A stretch of 64,000 nucleotides of DNA, taken from contig OU015523.1 of assembly GCA_907165065.1 (NCBI GenBank), positions 123,875,023 through 123,939,022 on the forward strand, written 5' to 3'. This DNA comes from Caprimulgus europaeus (Eukaryota; Chordata; Aves; Caprimulgiformes; Caprimulgidae). This document shows, one piece after another, positions 47,319-60,769 of this stretch. The translations under genes were made by a program, and so were the position numbers. Position 1 is the first letter of the stretch. Every line of letters begins with the position of its first letter. The notes below the pieces were generated by a model. The model did not search any database, had not been told where the DNA came from, and saw nothing but the letters and a program-made list of their open reading frames with translations.

Positions 47319-48632
47319 CAGATGGAACATCCCAACTTAAAACCCTGTCCAGGAGAATCAATATTGCAAGGTTGGTGCATCTGTATCCTCAGCCACCACG
47401 TGGCTCATGAGTCCTGTGTCCCACTGTGCTGGACACCTCCACGTACCATGCAATGGTGCAGGGCTGCCTTCAAAACTTTTGATATCTGAAGAAACACTAA
47501 AATAATTTTTAGTATGAAAACATAAAACCCTAGTTCACCAAAACTCCAGTAATAATCTGTTCTCTCTTGTGAAGCAAGAAGGTTTTGTGATTTAATGTTT
47601 CCATTTCATTCTCAGGTGTGTATCATTGAATCTGAATAAAAAGTTGGGTTCATTATTTTGGAATGGTATTAATAATTGATATATTTTGAAGTCCACTTTT
47701 TCATTGTTTATTTTTAAACAATAATTATTGCCATGAAAGGTCACAAATATCTGAGTTCTCCTGCAATCAACCTCTGCTCACCCTTTGTTGAAAGGACCAT
47801 ACTGATGACTCCACCTGTGTGTGCTATTAACATATTAAACAGGATTTAGAAAGAACAAATATAAAATAGTATAAACAGAGCAGCTGCCACATAAACCCAA
47901 TTTTAACTCATTTAAAGAAGATTTGTATCCTTCCTCCATGAGTTTCCCATCCTCCTCTCCATCAGAACACATGTTGGGTCGTTACGCTCCAAACACGTTA
48001 AGATGACACGTTCATGGGTAATTACCACTGGGTAAAAATCTGCTTCACAGATGGATGGATGGGACAGAAAATTGTCTCAATGAATCACCCAAAGAATCAA
48101 CACCTAGAAATGAAATTCTGCTGAACAAGAAAGACCATCAAAAAATCAGCACAGCTTCATGGAGGCTCAAATTCAGGTTTTCCAGTGCTCCTGGGAAGCT
48201 CCTATTTGATATTCCCTCTCCCAAGGTCTTCAAGTCTACTTATTGGTATTTTCTAATAAGGCCAAATGTGACAGATAGTGAAGGAGGCAAAAAAAACAAT
48301 TAAAAATATTCATTATTATACTAACAGAAAGTAATTACTGACAGAAAGATGTCCCAAATTAAAAGATTATTGGTAGAAAAGCATGAGGCTTTTAAAAAGA
48401 CACATTAATGATGCTTTTCAAAGCAGTCCTAAGATCTTTATCTGCAATAATTGAGACATGCTCATGACAGCCAGGTCCCCTAGAACCTATTATTGATTGC
48501 AGAAAGCACAACAGACGCCAGCTGATGTAACCCTGAGTGTTGGAAAATATCAATTAACAGGACAAATTTAGGGCTTTTTTTTCACTTAGGTGGTTTCAAT
48601 ATCTTGCATCATTTTGATCATTTCTCTTTATC

Positions 48633-49305
48633 AGAATCACAGAATCACAGAGTGTCAGGGATTGGAAGGGACCTCGAAAGCTCATCCAGTCCAATCCCCC
48701 TGCCAGAGCAGGAACACCTGGATGAGATCACACAGGAAGGTGTCCAGGTGGGTCTTGAATGTCTCCAGAGAAGGAGACTCCACACCCTCCCTGGGCAGCC
48801 TGGCCCAGGGCTCTGGCACCCTCACAGGAAAGAAGTTCCTTCTCAAATTTAAGCAGAACCTCCTGTGTTCCAGCTCACACCCATTGCCCCTTGTCCTATC
48901 ACTGGACACCACTGAGAAGAGCCTGGCTCCATCCTCCTGACACTCACCCTTCAAATATTTATAAACATTAATAAGGTCCCCCCTCAGCCTCCTCTTCTCC
49001 AAGCTCCAGAGCCCCAGCTCCCTCAGCCTTTCCTCATCAGGGAGATGCTCCACTCCCTTCATCACCTTGGTGGCTCTGTGCTGGACTCTCTCCAGCAGCT
49101 CCCTGTCCTTCTTGAACTGTGGGGCCCAGAACTGGACACAGCATTCCAGATGTGGCCTCCCCAGGGCAGAGTAGAGGGGAAGAAGAACCTCTCTTGACCT
49201 ACTGACCACCCCCCTTCTAATGCCCCCCAGGATGCCATTGGCCTTCCTGGCCACAAGGGCACAGCGCTGGCTCATGGTCATCCTGCTGTCCACCAGGACT
49301 CCAGA
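48633..49305 (-). mobile_element. CR1 LINE fragment, group D
   Basis: Octamer tail (cagaatcacagaatcacaga). The minus strand keeps an open frame of about 215 codons: [60 protein letters not shown] and [20 protein letters not shown]. The cleanest group D copy here. Confidence 0.95.
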
Positions 49306-49913
49306 ATCCATCAACCAAGCCCTCATCATTTTCATTTCTACAAATAAATCTACACTCTGCTATTATTATTTCAGGAAAAACAATGAAGCTTGAGTTGAGA
49401 AGGACTGAGCAATATTGTCCTCTGAGTAATCCCTAATATTCAGTGATCCAAGGAACTCCAACAGAGGCTGTAGGCAAATGGGCCAAATTATCCCTCCAAG
49501 TGGGGAAAAAGCAAATGGATGGTAGAAAAAGCCCAGCCAGAAGGTAAAACCTTGGGCAACACGTTCAGTCTGAGGCTGGCAGATGGGAAGGACACATGGA
49601 CAGCAGCTGCTGTAACCAGTTGATGGTTGCAAAGCTTCCTCCAGCCATGCCATCTGCAGCGGTGGTGGGACACTGGGACAGCAGTGATGGAGAAGGTGCA
49701 AAGGAGAATTAAAGCTGGAGAAAAAGGGAAGGTTCCCACCTGAAGCCAAGTCTGAGTTGAGAAGATGATGTCCTGTATGTTTAATATTCATTAGCTACTA
49801 CATGCTTTTAATGTACTGTTATTCTAGTTTGAAGAAGGACTTTTCCAAGCACTGATCACTGACAAGTGACAAAAAATAATGGGCTTTTTCCTTCCCTCAT
49901 GACATTATTTTGA

Positions 49914-50320
49914 TAGAATTATAGAATCATAAAATGAGCTGGAAGGACCCACCAGGATGATGGAGTCCAACTCCTGTCCCTGCACAGGACAAGCCCAACA
50001 TTCACACCATGTCCCTGAGGGCCTTGGCCAAATGCTGCTGGCATCTTGTCAGCCTTGGGGCCATCAGCACCTCCCTGGGGAGCCTGTGCCAGTGCTCCAC
50101 CACCCTCTGCCTCAAGAACCTTTTCCTCATGGCCAACCTCACCCTCCCCTGCCACATCTTCCTGCCATGGCCTCTGCTCCTGGCGTTGGTGGCCAGAGAG
50201 AAGAGCTCAGCGCCTGCCCCTCCTCTTCCCCTGGGGAGGAAGTTCCAGACCGCCAGGAGATCTCCTCTCAGTCTCCTCTTCTCTGGGCTGAGCAAACCAA
50301 GTGACTTCAGCCTAAGTGGC
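49914..50320 (-). mobile_element. CR1 LINE 3' fragment, group B
   Basis: The tail is tagaattatagaatcataaa. The minus strand reads [20 protein letters not shown], then ATNARSRGHGRKMWQGRV. About 407 bp; 5' truncation close to that of 9140-9556. Confidence 0.94.
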
Positions 50321-52149
50321 ATTATTTTGTCTGCCAAGTACTTTTCTGGAGGCAAACACTCCACAAAGGTCAGGTTTTGAGCATCTCTCTCTTTCTTTGA
50401 CTTCTTCTCTGTGAGGAGGGAGAAGAACCCAATTCTCTGGAGTTCACAGAAGTTCAGAAGCCAGTTGTACCATTCAACCCCTGCAACTTAAGGCTCTCCA
50501 GCAGCACCAAGAAAAAGCAATAGTTCTATGATGTTTAAATTCTTATTATCAGACCCATCCATTGCTTGTGCACAATAATTTTGTTTTGTTTTATTTTTAA
50601 ATGAGGAAAAACCGTTCAGTAATGTTGGACCATTATTCTTGTGGGTTGCATGTGAGATGGAAAATTCTATTTTATATCAGTACTGCTGGTTCTTCAAAAA
50701 TAAAATTCAGAGTCACATCAAGACCTCCCTGCCCTTGTAAAAACAGCAGTTTGATTGATATCAGGTATTTTTAAAATCCCATTTTTAGTTGTAGGCGAGT
50801 CAGACTGGCTGAGAATGAAAAGAAACTGCCATATACAGAGAATCTACTAAAAAGAGATTTAAACCCCCTGACTTAGGAGAAATTTCTGCATTTTGAAGAG
50901 TGTTTCTACTACAAAAATGATTAAAAAAATTAAAATAAATTAGATGCATCCAAAAAAAGACACTGGAGGTGCTTGTGCTGCCCCAACACTTTCAGGTTCT
51001 TCTCTGAAACCAGTGGGATTTTACGTGCCTTCAGCCAGCTCAGTGAGTCTGACTCACTGAAACAGCCAGATATTCAGCACCAAAAATTTCACAGACAGCT
51101 TTACCAATCATACAGATGTTTTTGGGGGGTTGTTTTAGGTTGGTTTTTATTTCCACAAGCTTCAAGAGTAACTTGAAACATATTTTAGGCTGTTGCAAAT
51201 CTCTTCCAAACATGTGGACAAGGAGAAGGGAACGTGTGGGAGTGGAAAACGCAGTCTGAGTGGTGAGAAGACAACTCCAGCTCCTGAATACAGAATAATT
51301 TAGACTCAATATTAAATTCCAAGATCATTATTAAGTATTCCAAGTGATTATTTAAAGTGGGATTTTATTTACTAGCACAAGATTCAATAAAACCTTTTAA
51401 TGATTTAATGAGAATAAACTGTTCAGCACAGACTCAATCCATGCAGGATACGACTGGGTCTAATTTCTGTTATAAACTGACGACAAAAACACTGTCAGAC
51501 ACAATTGGTTTACTCAGAGTTTACACAGGGCCTTAGGCAACAAGACTGTGAGTAAAGAGCTGCTGCAGCACAAAGAAAAATGAAAATAAACCACATAACA
51601 GGCAGCATATGGACTTCTACAGAGCATCTTAATATTTGCAAAAAAAGGAGCAGATCAAAACTAAGCCAGGACTGGTTGTGTTGTCTTTAAATAGGGTTAA
51701 GTGATTAAAAAATTAAAAACAAAAAGGTTTCTGTGTGCCTGCAGCATCAATTTTCAAACTCCCCCAGAAACATGATGAAGGGCTGATTATCTAATATAAA
51801 GCTGCATCACTAATTGTGTTGCTTCTCCCTCCTGGAGATGCTCCTTCCTACTATTAGATGATTCCAGTTCCAGAAAATATGGAATTTCATTCGTGATCTT
51901 TTTCCAACCTGCTCCATTTCTCATTTTTTGGTATTTTAAGCATGACAAGAAGGCAAAGGAAAACAAAGGGGAAAGCTGAAAAATTAATTTACAGCAATCA
52001 GATTTAGGAAAGAAAATGTCAAGTCTCTTGTCCTTCACGGGGTTCGTTCATTTGTTAAGTTAAAGTCAAGAGTTAAAAACCAATTACTTCCCTGGAAGCC
52101 TCTTGATGCTTTCCAAAACATCTCACTCCTGGAGTTCAGCATTATTTTC

Positions 52150-52540
52150 ATAGAATCATAGAATCCCAGACTGGTTTGGGTTGGGAGGGACCTCAAAGCT
52201 CATCCAGTCCCAGCCCCCTGCCAGCAGCAGGGACACCTTCCACTAGACCAGGTTGCTCAAAGCCTCAGCCAACCTGGCCCAGAACACTTCCAGGGAGGAG
52301 CAGCCACAGCTTCTCTGGCCAACCTGGGCCAGGGTCTCACCACCCTCACACCAAACAATTTCTTCCTCACATCTCAGCTCCAGCTCCCCTCTGACACTTT
52401 CAAGCCATCACCCCTTGTTCTCTCACTCCCTGCCCTTGGCCAAAGTCCCTCCCCAGCCTTCCTGGAGCCCCTTCAGGTACTGGGAGGCCACTGGAAGGTC
52501 TCCCCAGAGCCTTCTCTCCTCCAGGCTCAACAGCCCCAAC
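52150..52540 (-). mobile_element. CR1 LINE 3' fragment, group C
   Basis: The tail is catagaatcatagaatccca, followed by the complement of the group C 3' end (gacaccttccactagaccag). The 5' end is truncated near 52540, just after the ggagaaggctc segment. Confidence 0.93.
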
Positions 52541-53438
52541 ATGATTTTCCCAATATTTTCCATCAGTTTTACCATTTTATTCCAGACCACATTTCTTTAC
52601 ATGTATTTTATGCCACCACATGACAGAATCAATAACCTCCCTAAAGTCAAGACAACCAACACCTTCTCTACTTACAGACCCGTTACCCTGCAACAGCAAA
52701 AAAATACATTAAATATTTATACCAAACTGGTGCTAAGAAGGGGTTTTTTTAACACTTCTTCTTGTTGCTGCAATACTTTTCTAGGAATTTAAATTAACCT
52801 GAATGATATAGAACTTAATTCTTCCTCTATCAGCATTCCTTCTAAAAATAAATTGGCAGTTTGCTCCTTTTTGCAAAGGTTTTAAAGTTTTCAAAGCCAA
52901 CACTCACAGCTGTAAGACAGGAAATGATCTGAGGTTAAATCCCTGCAGCCAAGCTGACTGGACCTAGAACCAACTGAGATTTATTCATCCAAATATCCTC
53001 TAAATTACTATATTTCTGATCTTTCATCAGGGCAAGACAGATATCTAACCCAAGGATTAATATGAGCCAATCCACCCACAGTGTTCTACATCACTTGGCA
53101 AAAAATAAATGTGGGAAGTTTCTTTATTTGTGTATCTCTGGTGTTAAGAGTATCCTGACAGATTAGTTCAATAAAGATTAAATAACAAAACTATACTTTA
53201 CAGTCAAAAATTATTGTCATAATATGTGGCACCACATCTGTAACTGAACTGCAGATCCTTCCAACTCTGAGCAAGTCACAAACTAGAAGGAAACTGGTTA
53301 CAGGGACAAAGCTAAAGATCCATCTGTCATTTCACCTTCCTAATTATATATTTTAAACTGCTAAATAAGAGATAAGCTGGCATTCAGAAACATTCCAGGT
53401 TACTTTTAAGGTCTTTTGCTAAATTACTCCTAAAAAAA

Positions 53439-54000
53439 TCACAGAATCCCAGAATTGCCTTGATTGGAAAAGCCCATTAAGATCATCAAGTCCAACTGTC
53501 AGCCCAGCACTGCCCAGTCCCCGACTGACCCATGTCCCTCAGCACTGTGTCTACACGACTCTTCAATCCCTCCAGGGATGGGGACTCCACCACTGCCCTG
53601 GGCAACCCCTTCCAATGCCTCAGAACCCTTTCAGCAAAGAAATTCTTCCTCACATCCCATCTCAACTGCCCTGGCCACAACTGGAGCCCATTTCCTCTTG
53701 TCCTGTCCCTTGCTCCTTGGTTGCACAGACCCACCCCCACCTCTCTGCACCCTCCTCCAAGGGACTTGGACAGAGCCACAAGGTCTCCCCTCAGCCTCCT
53801 TTGCTCCAGGCTCAGCACCCCCAGTTCCCTCAGCCGGGAACTCAGCACACTTGTGCTCCAGACCCTTCCCCAGCTCCGTGCCCTTCTCTGGACACGCTCC
53901 AGCACCTCCAGGTCCTTCTTGGACTCAGGGGCCCAACACTGAACCCAGCACTGGAGCTGCGGCCTCACCCGTGCCCAGCACAGGGGGAAGAGAACTTCCC
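53439..54000 (-). mobile_element. CR1 LINE fragment, group A
   Basis: The tail is atcacagaatcccagaattg. The minus strand reads ECWVQ-type then [40 protein letters not shown] and [20 protein letters not shown] in an open frame of about 160 codons. Confidence 0.94.
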
Positions 54001-54639
54001 TGATAAGTCAACGTTGATGCACAATTGGTTTATTGCATGGTCCATGGACATGTTTTCTGTTCTGATCCCACTGTAGGGTTGGTTGCCTGATGGTACTGAG
54101 ACCCAGCTTCAAGTTCAGGTACCCTCTTCTTGCAGTCACATCAATTTTTAGCTCCACAACCTATACAATATGGAAAACAAACAGACAATCCCCATCTCTC
54201 CGAGACACCAACAGAAACAGAAGCAGGTTGAGCAAAATGATCACCCAGGCTTTGAGTTGGAAATGTGGGAACCTGCTAACATTTCTTTTTTAGTCTTAAA
54301 AACATAGGCAGCTTGTGACTAGACCATCTATAATTACTCTTCCCTGTACTTGCAATAACTTCTTCTAGACTGTGAAGTTGTTCTTCTCAAACCTACAGAG
54401 TCCTTTTTCATATCCAGCTTTCTTACAAGTCCCTGTGAAATTGTTAAAACACCTCAAGAAAGGACAGAGCTTTAGGTTATATTAGAAGAAATTCAGAAGG
54501 TCCCACCACATCACTTTTCTGTGTAGTTGAAGGCAGATGGAGAAGATTTCTTCTCAGCCCTGGAGAAGGAATTTGTTTGCCTCTTGGTTCAAAGTGCTTC
54601 TGGAGTAAATCTCCACTTCTCATAGGTAAAGCAAAGTCC

Positions 54640-54925
54640 TGTGGAGTATCGGTGATGGGACAAAGGGTGATGGCTTTAAGTTAAAAGAGGGGAGATTCAG
54701 ACTGGATAGAAGGAGGAAATGTTTTACACTGAGGGTGGTGAGACACTGGCCCAGGTTGCCCAGAGAGGTGGTAGAAGCCCCATCCCTGGAAACATTCCAG
54801 CTCAGGCTGGATGAGACTCTGAGCAACCTGATCTCGTTGAAGATGTCCCTGCTCACTGCAGGGGGTTGGACTGGATGACCTTGAAAGGTCCCTTCCAACC
54901 CAAACCATTCCATGATTCCATGATT
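54640..54925 (+). mobile_element. CR1 LINE 3' fragment
   Basis: It contains gggacaaagggtgatggctt, gtggtgagacactggcccag and the tail accattccatgattccatga. Same sublineage as the minus copy at 27298-27565. Confidence 0.9.
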
Positions 54926-55134
54926 AACGAACGGGTACAACTGCTTTACACAGGCTCTTATGAAAGAAGACTTCTTTTCCATCATACTGCACTAGGCAAC
55001 AAAGTTTTTGGTCATATTCATTTTATACTTTTAGGTAATTTTTTTAGCAACTCAGGACCTTGACTAGCCCATCTAGACATTAAGGACAAAGCCTCTGACA
55101 TCAATTTAGTATTCCCTGAGGGTATTTTAAAGAT

Positions 55135-55247
55135 GAGTAGATGTGGCACCTAGGGATATGGTTTAGCAGGCATGGTGGCGTTGGGTTGATGGTTGGACCT
55201 AATGATCTTGGAGGTCTTTTCCAACCTTAAAGACTATGATTCTATGA
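55135..55247 (+). mobile_element. Old CR1 3' tail
   Basis: About 113 bp: gtggcacctagggatatggt, ggttggacctaatgatcttg, ccttaaagactatgattcta. Its diagnostic bases (gaggtcttttccaacctta) resemble older avian CR1 tails rather than groups A-D. Confidence 0.82.
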
Positions 55248-56027
55248 ACATTCAGCACTGATGAGTTTTTGTTAGATGAATACACTTTCTATCAGCACAT
55301 ATAAGAAATTATTGGGTGTCACACTGCAAGAGAAAGGTCTGCAGAACCCTCTACCTGTAGATGGAAGATATTTTACCTTCAGAACCCACACAACAGAGGT
55401 AAGAGGCACCAGCACCATAATCCAAGATCTTCTCAAGGCTCTAGAATAGTTCTAAACTCAGAAGGCACAAAACACCATTTATAAAGAGTCCCTCACTCTA
55501 CTTTTAAAGCACAGACCATATAAAACTGGTATTAAAAGACTGAAGAGAAGAAATCACAGCTAAACATCTCTTTGTCTCCATTTACAGGTCTGATTAATTA
55601 ATTTCAAGTATCTCAGGACACAGCACCTTGACCTATAAAAAATATAACCCAAATCCCACGTGTAAAAGGAACAGTAAAAAAGCAGTTGCAGCATTTACTC
55701 GTAAGAGGAACTATTTTCACATTTACTGGATCTCCTGTCTCCCCTGCTCTCTGTGAAACAAATGCCACATCCTTCCTCTCCCTCTAACAAGCCCTTTGCA
55801 CAAACCTTATCTGAGCACGTCCTGCCTCTCAAGAAGGAGATGGGAGAGGTCTCTATCACTTCCTCACCATCATTTTCTGCTGTTTTAAGGGATATAAGCC
55901 AAAAGCACAAAAAGGTTCTATTTTATATGACTTTGAAGGTATCTGATGGGGGGTTTGAACTGGCACTGCTGTCAGGGGGATGTATTTTATTTTTGTACAA
56001 CTTTCTGTTTGAACTGCTGACAAGAAC

Positions 56028-56946
56028 AAAATTGAGTGCACCCTCAGCAAGTCTGCTGATGACACCAAGCTGTGTGGTTGGGTCAGCACGCTGGAGGGGC
56101 GGGATGGCATCCAGAGGGACCTGGACAGGCTGGAGAGGTGGGGCTGTGCAAACCTCATGGAGCTCAACAAGGGCAAGGGCAAGGTCCTGCACCTGGGTTG
56201 GGACAACCCCAAGCACAAACCCAGGCTGGGTGGAGAATGGCTGGAGAGCAGCCCTGAGGAGAAGGACTTGGGGTGCTGGGGGACCAGAAGCTCCACATGA
56301 GGCGGCACCGTGCGCTGGCAGCACAGAGCCAATAACCGTGTCCTGGGCTGCACCCAGAGCAGCGTGGGCAGCAGAGCCAGGGAGGGGATTCTGCCCCTCT
56401 GCTCCGCTCTCCTGAGACCCCCCCTGCAGTGCTGCCTCCAGTGCTGGGGCCACCAACAGCACAAGGACATGGAGCTACTGGAGCCAGTGCAGAGGAGGCC
56501 ACGAGGATGATGCCAGGGCTGGAGCAGCTCTGCTGTGAGGACAGGCTGAGAGAGTTGGGGCTGTTGAGCCTGGAGAAGAGAAGGCTCTGGGGAGACCTTC
56601 CAGTGGCCTCCCAGTACCTGAAGGGGCTCCAGGAAGAGTGGGGAGGGACTTTGTCCAAGGGCAGGGAGTGAGAGAACAAGGGGTGATGGCTTGAAAGTGT
56701 CAGAGGGGAGCTGGAGCTGAGATGTGAGGAAGAAATTGTTTGGTGTGAGGGTGGTGAGACCCTGTCCCAGGTTGGGCAGAGAAGCTGTGGCTGCTCCTCC
56801 CTGGAAGTGTTCTCGGCCAGGTTGGCTGAGGCTTTGAGCAACCTGGTCTAGTGGAAGGTGTCCCTGCTGCTGGCAGGGGGGTTGGGACTGGAGGAGCTTT
56901 AAGGTCCCTTCCAACCCAAACCAGCCTGGGATTCTGTGTTTCTATG
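56028..56946 (+). mobile_element. CR1 LINE fragment, group C, longest copy
   Basis: About 920 bp. It begins in the RT active-site region: the plus strand reads [20 protein letters not shown] (the ADD of FADD is kept), then [22 protein letters not shown] and [20 protein letters not shown]. The 3' tail is gggattctgtgtttctatg. It carries the shared group C frame lesions. Confidence 0.95.
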
Positions 56947-57351
56947 AAAATAAACTCTACAGACTCCTGAAATGCTGATCACCTCCCTCCCTCCATCCCA
57001 GTGAGAGCTCTGTGGTGCTGGAGAGAAGGAAGGACAAGCATCACGATCTGATGTGGTTGGAAAAAGCAAAGCACCAAAAAAAAAAAGCATCAACTTCTCG
57101 AACTCCTAATTCTCACCTTCCCCATATCTGCAAAACTTGTTTTGCTGAGTGAGACCATAACCTTCCCAGTTTGGTAATGTGTGAGGATTTAATGTCATTT
57201 TAAATTCCAAATTCCTTGTAGTTCAGATCTTGGGTGGCTGATGGAATATGGCAACAATTTCATCTTCTACAATATTTTTGTCTGGAGAATAACATGGCAA
57301 CCAAATCTGTACAAAAGAGAAGAATCAGGACAGGATCTTGTAGGCAAAGAC

Positions 57352-57582
57352 TAAGGTTGGCCATGAGGAAAAGGTTCTTCACCCAGAAGGGTGGTGGAGC
57401 ACTGGCACAGGCTCCCCAGGGAGGTGCTGATGGCACCAAGCCTGACAAGATTCCAGCAGCATTTGGCCAAGGCCCTCAGGGACATGGTGTGAATGTTGGG
57501 CTTGTCCTGTGCAGGGACAGGAGTTGGACTCCATCATCCTGGTGGGTCCTTCCAGCTCACAACATCCTGTGATTCTATGACT
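57352..57582 (+). mobile_element. CR1 LINE 3' fragment, group B
   Basis: The plus strand reads LAMRKRFFTQKGGGALAQAP (frame-shifted after the RVVEHW position). The tail is caacatcctgtgattctatg. The shortest group B copy here. Confidence 0.92.
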
Positions 57583-59512
57583 CTAAACCAGGGATTAGAA
57601 ATCGACCTTACCTAGTTCATCTGCCTGGTGGAAAAATCTGAGAGAGAAAAACCTTGTCACCCTTCCAGTGAACCAGCTCTACCAGCATCCATCTGCACCA
57701 GTGCCCAGCTCCACGTGAGCACTTCCCACATGAGCACTGGAACCAGTTTCTGATTGAAGATACTCATTAAAGAAAGTAGGAAAGAGGTTCATATGGCTTT
57801 GTACCCTCCCAAATGTGACAACCCAATCACACAGCTCTCCTACCTTCGAGAACTTCAGTCTGTCATGGTCAACACTTGTAGTTTTTTCCTACTAAAAAGG
57901 GAAATGTTTTCTTTACACTCTCAAAAACCAGAAAAAAAATGACATATTTATAATCTAACCAAACCCTTTTGGAGGTTTGGTTAGCTTATAAATAAATAAA
58001 TGTAATAATAAATCTAATAAAGAAATCTAATAAATCTAACCTCCTCTTCTTGGAGGAGAGTGGTCAAGCAACGTTGCCAGTTAACCCTGACTCTAAACCT
58101 TGTTTGTAAAGGAACCTGAAAATCAAACCTTTTGCTTTCAAAATAGCACTTAGTGCTTGATGGCAGAGAAAAGAAAAGAGGATAAACACATTTTCCCACT
58201 GAAAATTCAAATGAAGCAACTTAATGGGTGAGTCAATTCTGTAGTGATTTTCTGGGAGATTAAATTATGCCCAATTCAAGTAGATGTGCAGAGAAATTAA
58301 GCAAAAGAAGAGAACTGGACAAAAATAAAACCACTGTGACACTGGATGGGACACTGAAAACACAGCAAATAAACCAGAGGAGAATATAACATTGCAGCAT
58401 GTGTCTATTTTCTTAGTTAATTACATTAAAGTGTAGAAAGATATGAAAAGAAAGTGTAAATTGAAAACACAAGCTGGGAATTATCTGAAAATATGATGAT
58501 AAAATTACATATTGGATCAATCATCCACAAAGATAAATTATAAAAAAAAAGATGTTAAAAGAGAATAAATAAAAACAGATTCTTCAAAATTAGAGATTTA
58601 CAGAGACTGGAGGAAAGGGGATTTTAGGAAAATGTGAAATATACACATGATATCAAAAGTAATTGAGGAAGTTCAGTTAAAGAAAATTCCAGAGTCACAT
58701 TTCACTTCCACTTGATCACAAGGTTGGAAAACACATGCAGCTGAATTTTGATGTGGTGAAATAGAGAGTCCAGGAAAAAAAAATTAAATAAATAGGAAGT
58801 TTAAATTAAAACCAGCTTTAAAAGCCTACAAGTGCCATGTCACAGAAAGATGAAAATATTCTAAGAACTGCAGTGACTGGTTGAGACTATTATTAAAATG
58901 CAGAATTATGAATGAAGTAGTGTAAGAACCTTTCCTAAATTAAATGCAATAATCTCCAGTTTATTTAAAGAAAACAGATGTATGTGGAAAAAGGAGATGA
59001 TTAAGAACAACAGTTTAAGAGACTTGGGGTTGGAGACAGAGAGGGTGCTAATATCTGTTAAAACTAAATGTTTATATTATTAAATACAGCTGAAACTCAC
59101 CAAAGAATTGGCAGCTATAAATTAAATGTACAGCAAAAGGTGAATTATCTGATATACTTATTAAAAAAATCCCTCAGAGATATTAACATATAAGAGCATG
59201 GTAGGCAGAAGTTAAGCATGACACTGACTTTCAGTGTGAGCCAAAACATATTCAGAATTATTCTTCAGAACACTTCTAATTGAGCATTTTGCAGCTTACA
59301 TCAGCTTGATCTAAATTAATATCAATGGTCAGCTAGAAAAGATTCAGCCCAGTGCCAGAGAATTTCCAGAGATGGGAACTGGGATAAAGACAAACTGGGG
59401 GATTTATCAACAAGGGGGATAAAAAACGTAGATAACCTCAGTGAAAATCCTACAGATTCTGTAAATACAGGGGTGTGACGATGCCAAGAGGAGCTCCCTG
59501 GCTCCATCTCCT

Positions 59513-59970
59513 CTTGGGGGACCAGAAGCTCCACATGAGGCGGCACCGTGCGCTGGCAGCACAGAGCCAATAACCGTGTCCTGGGCTGCACCCAGAGCAG
59601 CGTGGGCAGCAGGGCCAGGGAGGGGATTCTGCCCCTCTGCTCCGCTCTCCTGAGACCCCCCCTGCAGTGCTGCCTCCAGTGCTGGGGCCACCAACAGCAC
59701 AAGGACATGGAGCTACTGGAGCCAGTGCAGAGGAGGCCACGAGGATGATGCCAGGGCTGGAGCAGCTCTGCTGTGAGGACAGGCTGAGAGAGTTGGGGCT
59801 GTTGAGCCTGGAGAAGAGAAGGCTCCAGGGAGACCTTCCAGTGGCCTCCCAGTACCTGAAGGGGCTCCAGGAAGGCCGGGGAGGGACTTTGGGCAAGGGC
59901 AGGGAAAGAGAACAAGGGGTGATGGCTTGAAAGTGGCAGAGGGGAGATAGAGATAAGATGTGAGGAAGAA
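59513..59970 (+). mobile_element. CR1 group C piece, sense part of a rearranged cluster
   Basis: It runs from cttgggggaccagaagctcc through [20 protein letters not shown] to gagataagatgtgaggaaga, where it stops before its 3' end and meets an inverted CR1 piece at 59971. Confidence 0.92.
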
Positions 59971-60057
59971 TCCAGTTCCAACCCCCTGCCAGCAGCAGGG
60001 ACACTTTCCACTAGACCAGGTTGCTCAAAGCCTCAGCCAACCTGGCCGAGAACACTT
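59971..60057 (-). mobile_element. CR1 group C 3'-region piece, inverted
   Basis: The minus strand reads aagtgttctcggccaggttg through tagtggaaagtgtccctgct. The extreme 3' tail is missing. It is joined at 60057/60058 to RT-domain sequence in the same orientation. Confidence 0.85.
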
Positions 60058-60405
60058 GTGTTGACCACAACTCTTTGAGTGCAACCATCCAGGCAGTTCC
60101 TTATCCACCGAGTGGTCCATCCATCAAACCCACTTATCTCCAATTTAGCAACAAGGATGTTGTGTGGGACAGTGTCAAGCACCTCACACAAATCCAGGTA
60201 GATGACATCAGTTGCTTTAGCCTTATCCACCAATGTTGTAACCCCTTCATAAAAGGCCACCAGACTGGTCAGGCATGATTTGCCCTTGGTGAAGTCATGC
60301 TGGTGGTCACCAATCACCTTCTTGTTCTCCATGCTCCTCTGCATAGTTTCTAGGAGCATCAGCTCCATCATCTTGCCTGGCACTGAGGTGAGACTGCCCA
60401 GCCTG
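60058..60405 (-). mobile_element. CR1 ORF2 reverse-transcriptase domain fragment
   Basis: Minus strand: [40 protein letters not shown] and [20 protein letters not shown], the upstream RT motifs of CR1 (DLCKAFDTVPH is usual, so here the catalytic-motif context AFD has become VLD). It is the only copy in the window with this part of the RT. Confidence 0.93.
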
Positions 60406-60679
60406 TCAACAGCCCAACAACTGGAAGTATTTATATTTAATGCAATTTAACATTATATATTAGCATGATAGATTAGGATATATTAGCATTTAAGTTATTT
60501 TAGAAGGTGAGGAACTTCAAAACAACTTCTTCCAAGTTATAAGAGCTCTTAATTGGTGGATCTAAAAGCTCATCTCTAATAAGCATTTCTTAAAAGAGTT
60601 TATTTGTTTGCATTCAAAACAGAGTGCAAACCATTACTTCTTCCCAGAGAAGGAATAAATTCTACATTCACCTTCCTCT

Positions 60680-60769
60680 GTGCTGTAGAAAACGTTTCTG
60701 AACTTGTTTTATTCTCCTCCAGCCCTTTCTGAAGCTGCTCGGTGTTATTCACTGAGCAGGACGGCATTT
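60680..60769 (-). other. Short open segment with exon-like borders, unidentified
   Basis: Minus strand: ATG opens MPSCSVNNTEQLQKGLEENK then TSSETFSTAQRK, followed by GTGAAT as a possible donor; gttcccacag, 8 bases before the ATG, could be an acceptor. A stop lies directly upstream in frame. It does not match the FCHSD2 N-terminus. Probably chance or an unlisted alternative first exon; I cannot decide. Confidence 0.2.

Noticed and set aside
49366-49791. A 141-codon minus-strand frame starting MNIKHTGHHLL
   Set aside because: No domain, no splice context and composition like intron. A second frame is open over the same span, so chance is likely.
55695-55910. A 71-codon minus frame MCFWLISLKTAENDG
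   Set aside because: Looks protein-like but has no family match, no strong splice borders and a competing open frame on the other strand.
55856-56914. A 352-codon open frame on the minus strand
   Set aside because: It is antisense to the group C CR1 at 56028-56946. Similar mirror frames recur over every CR1 copy and carry no protein family signal.
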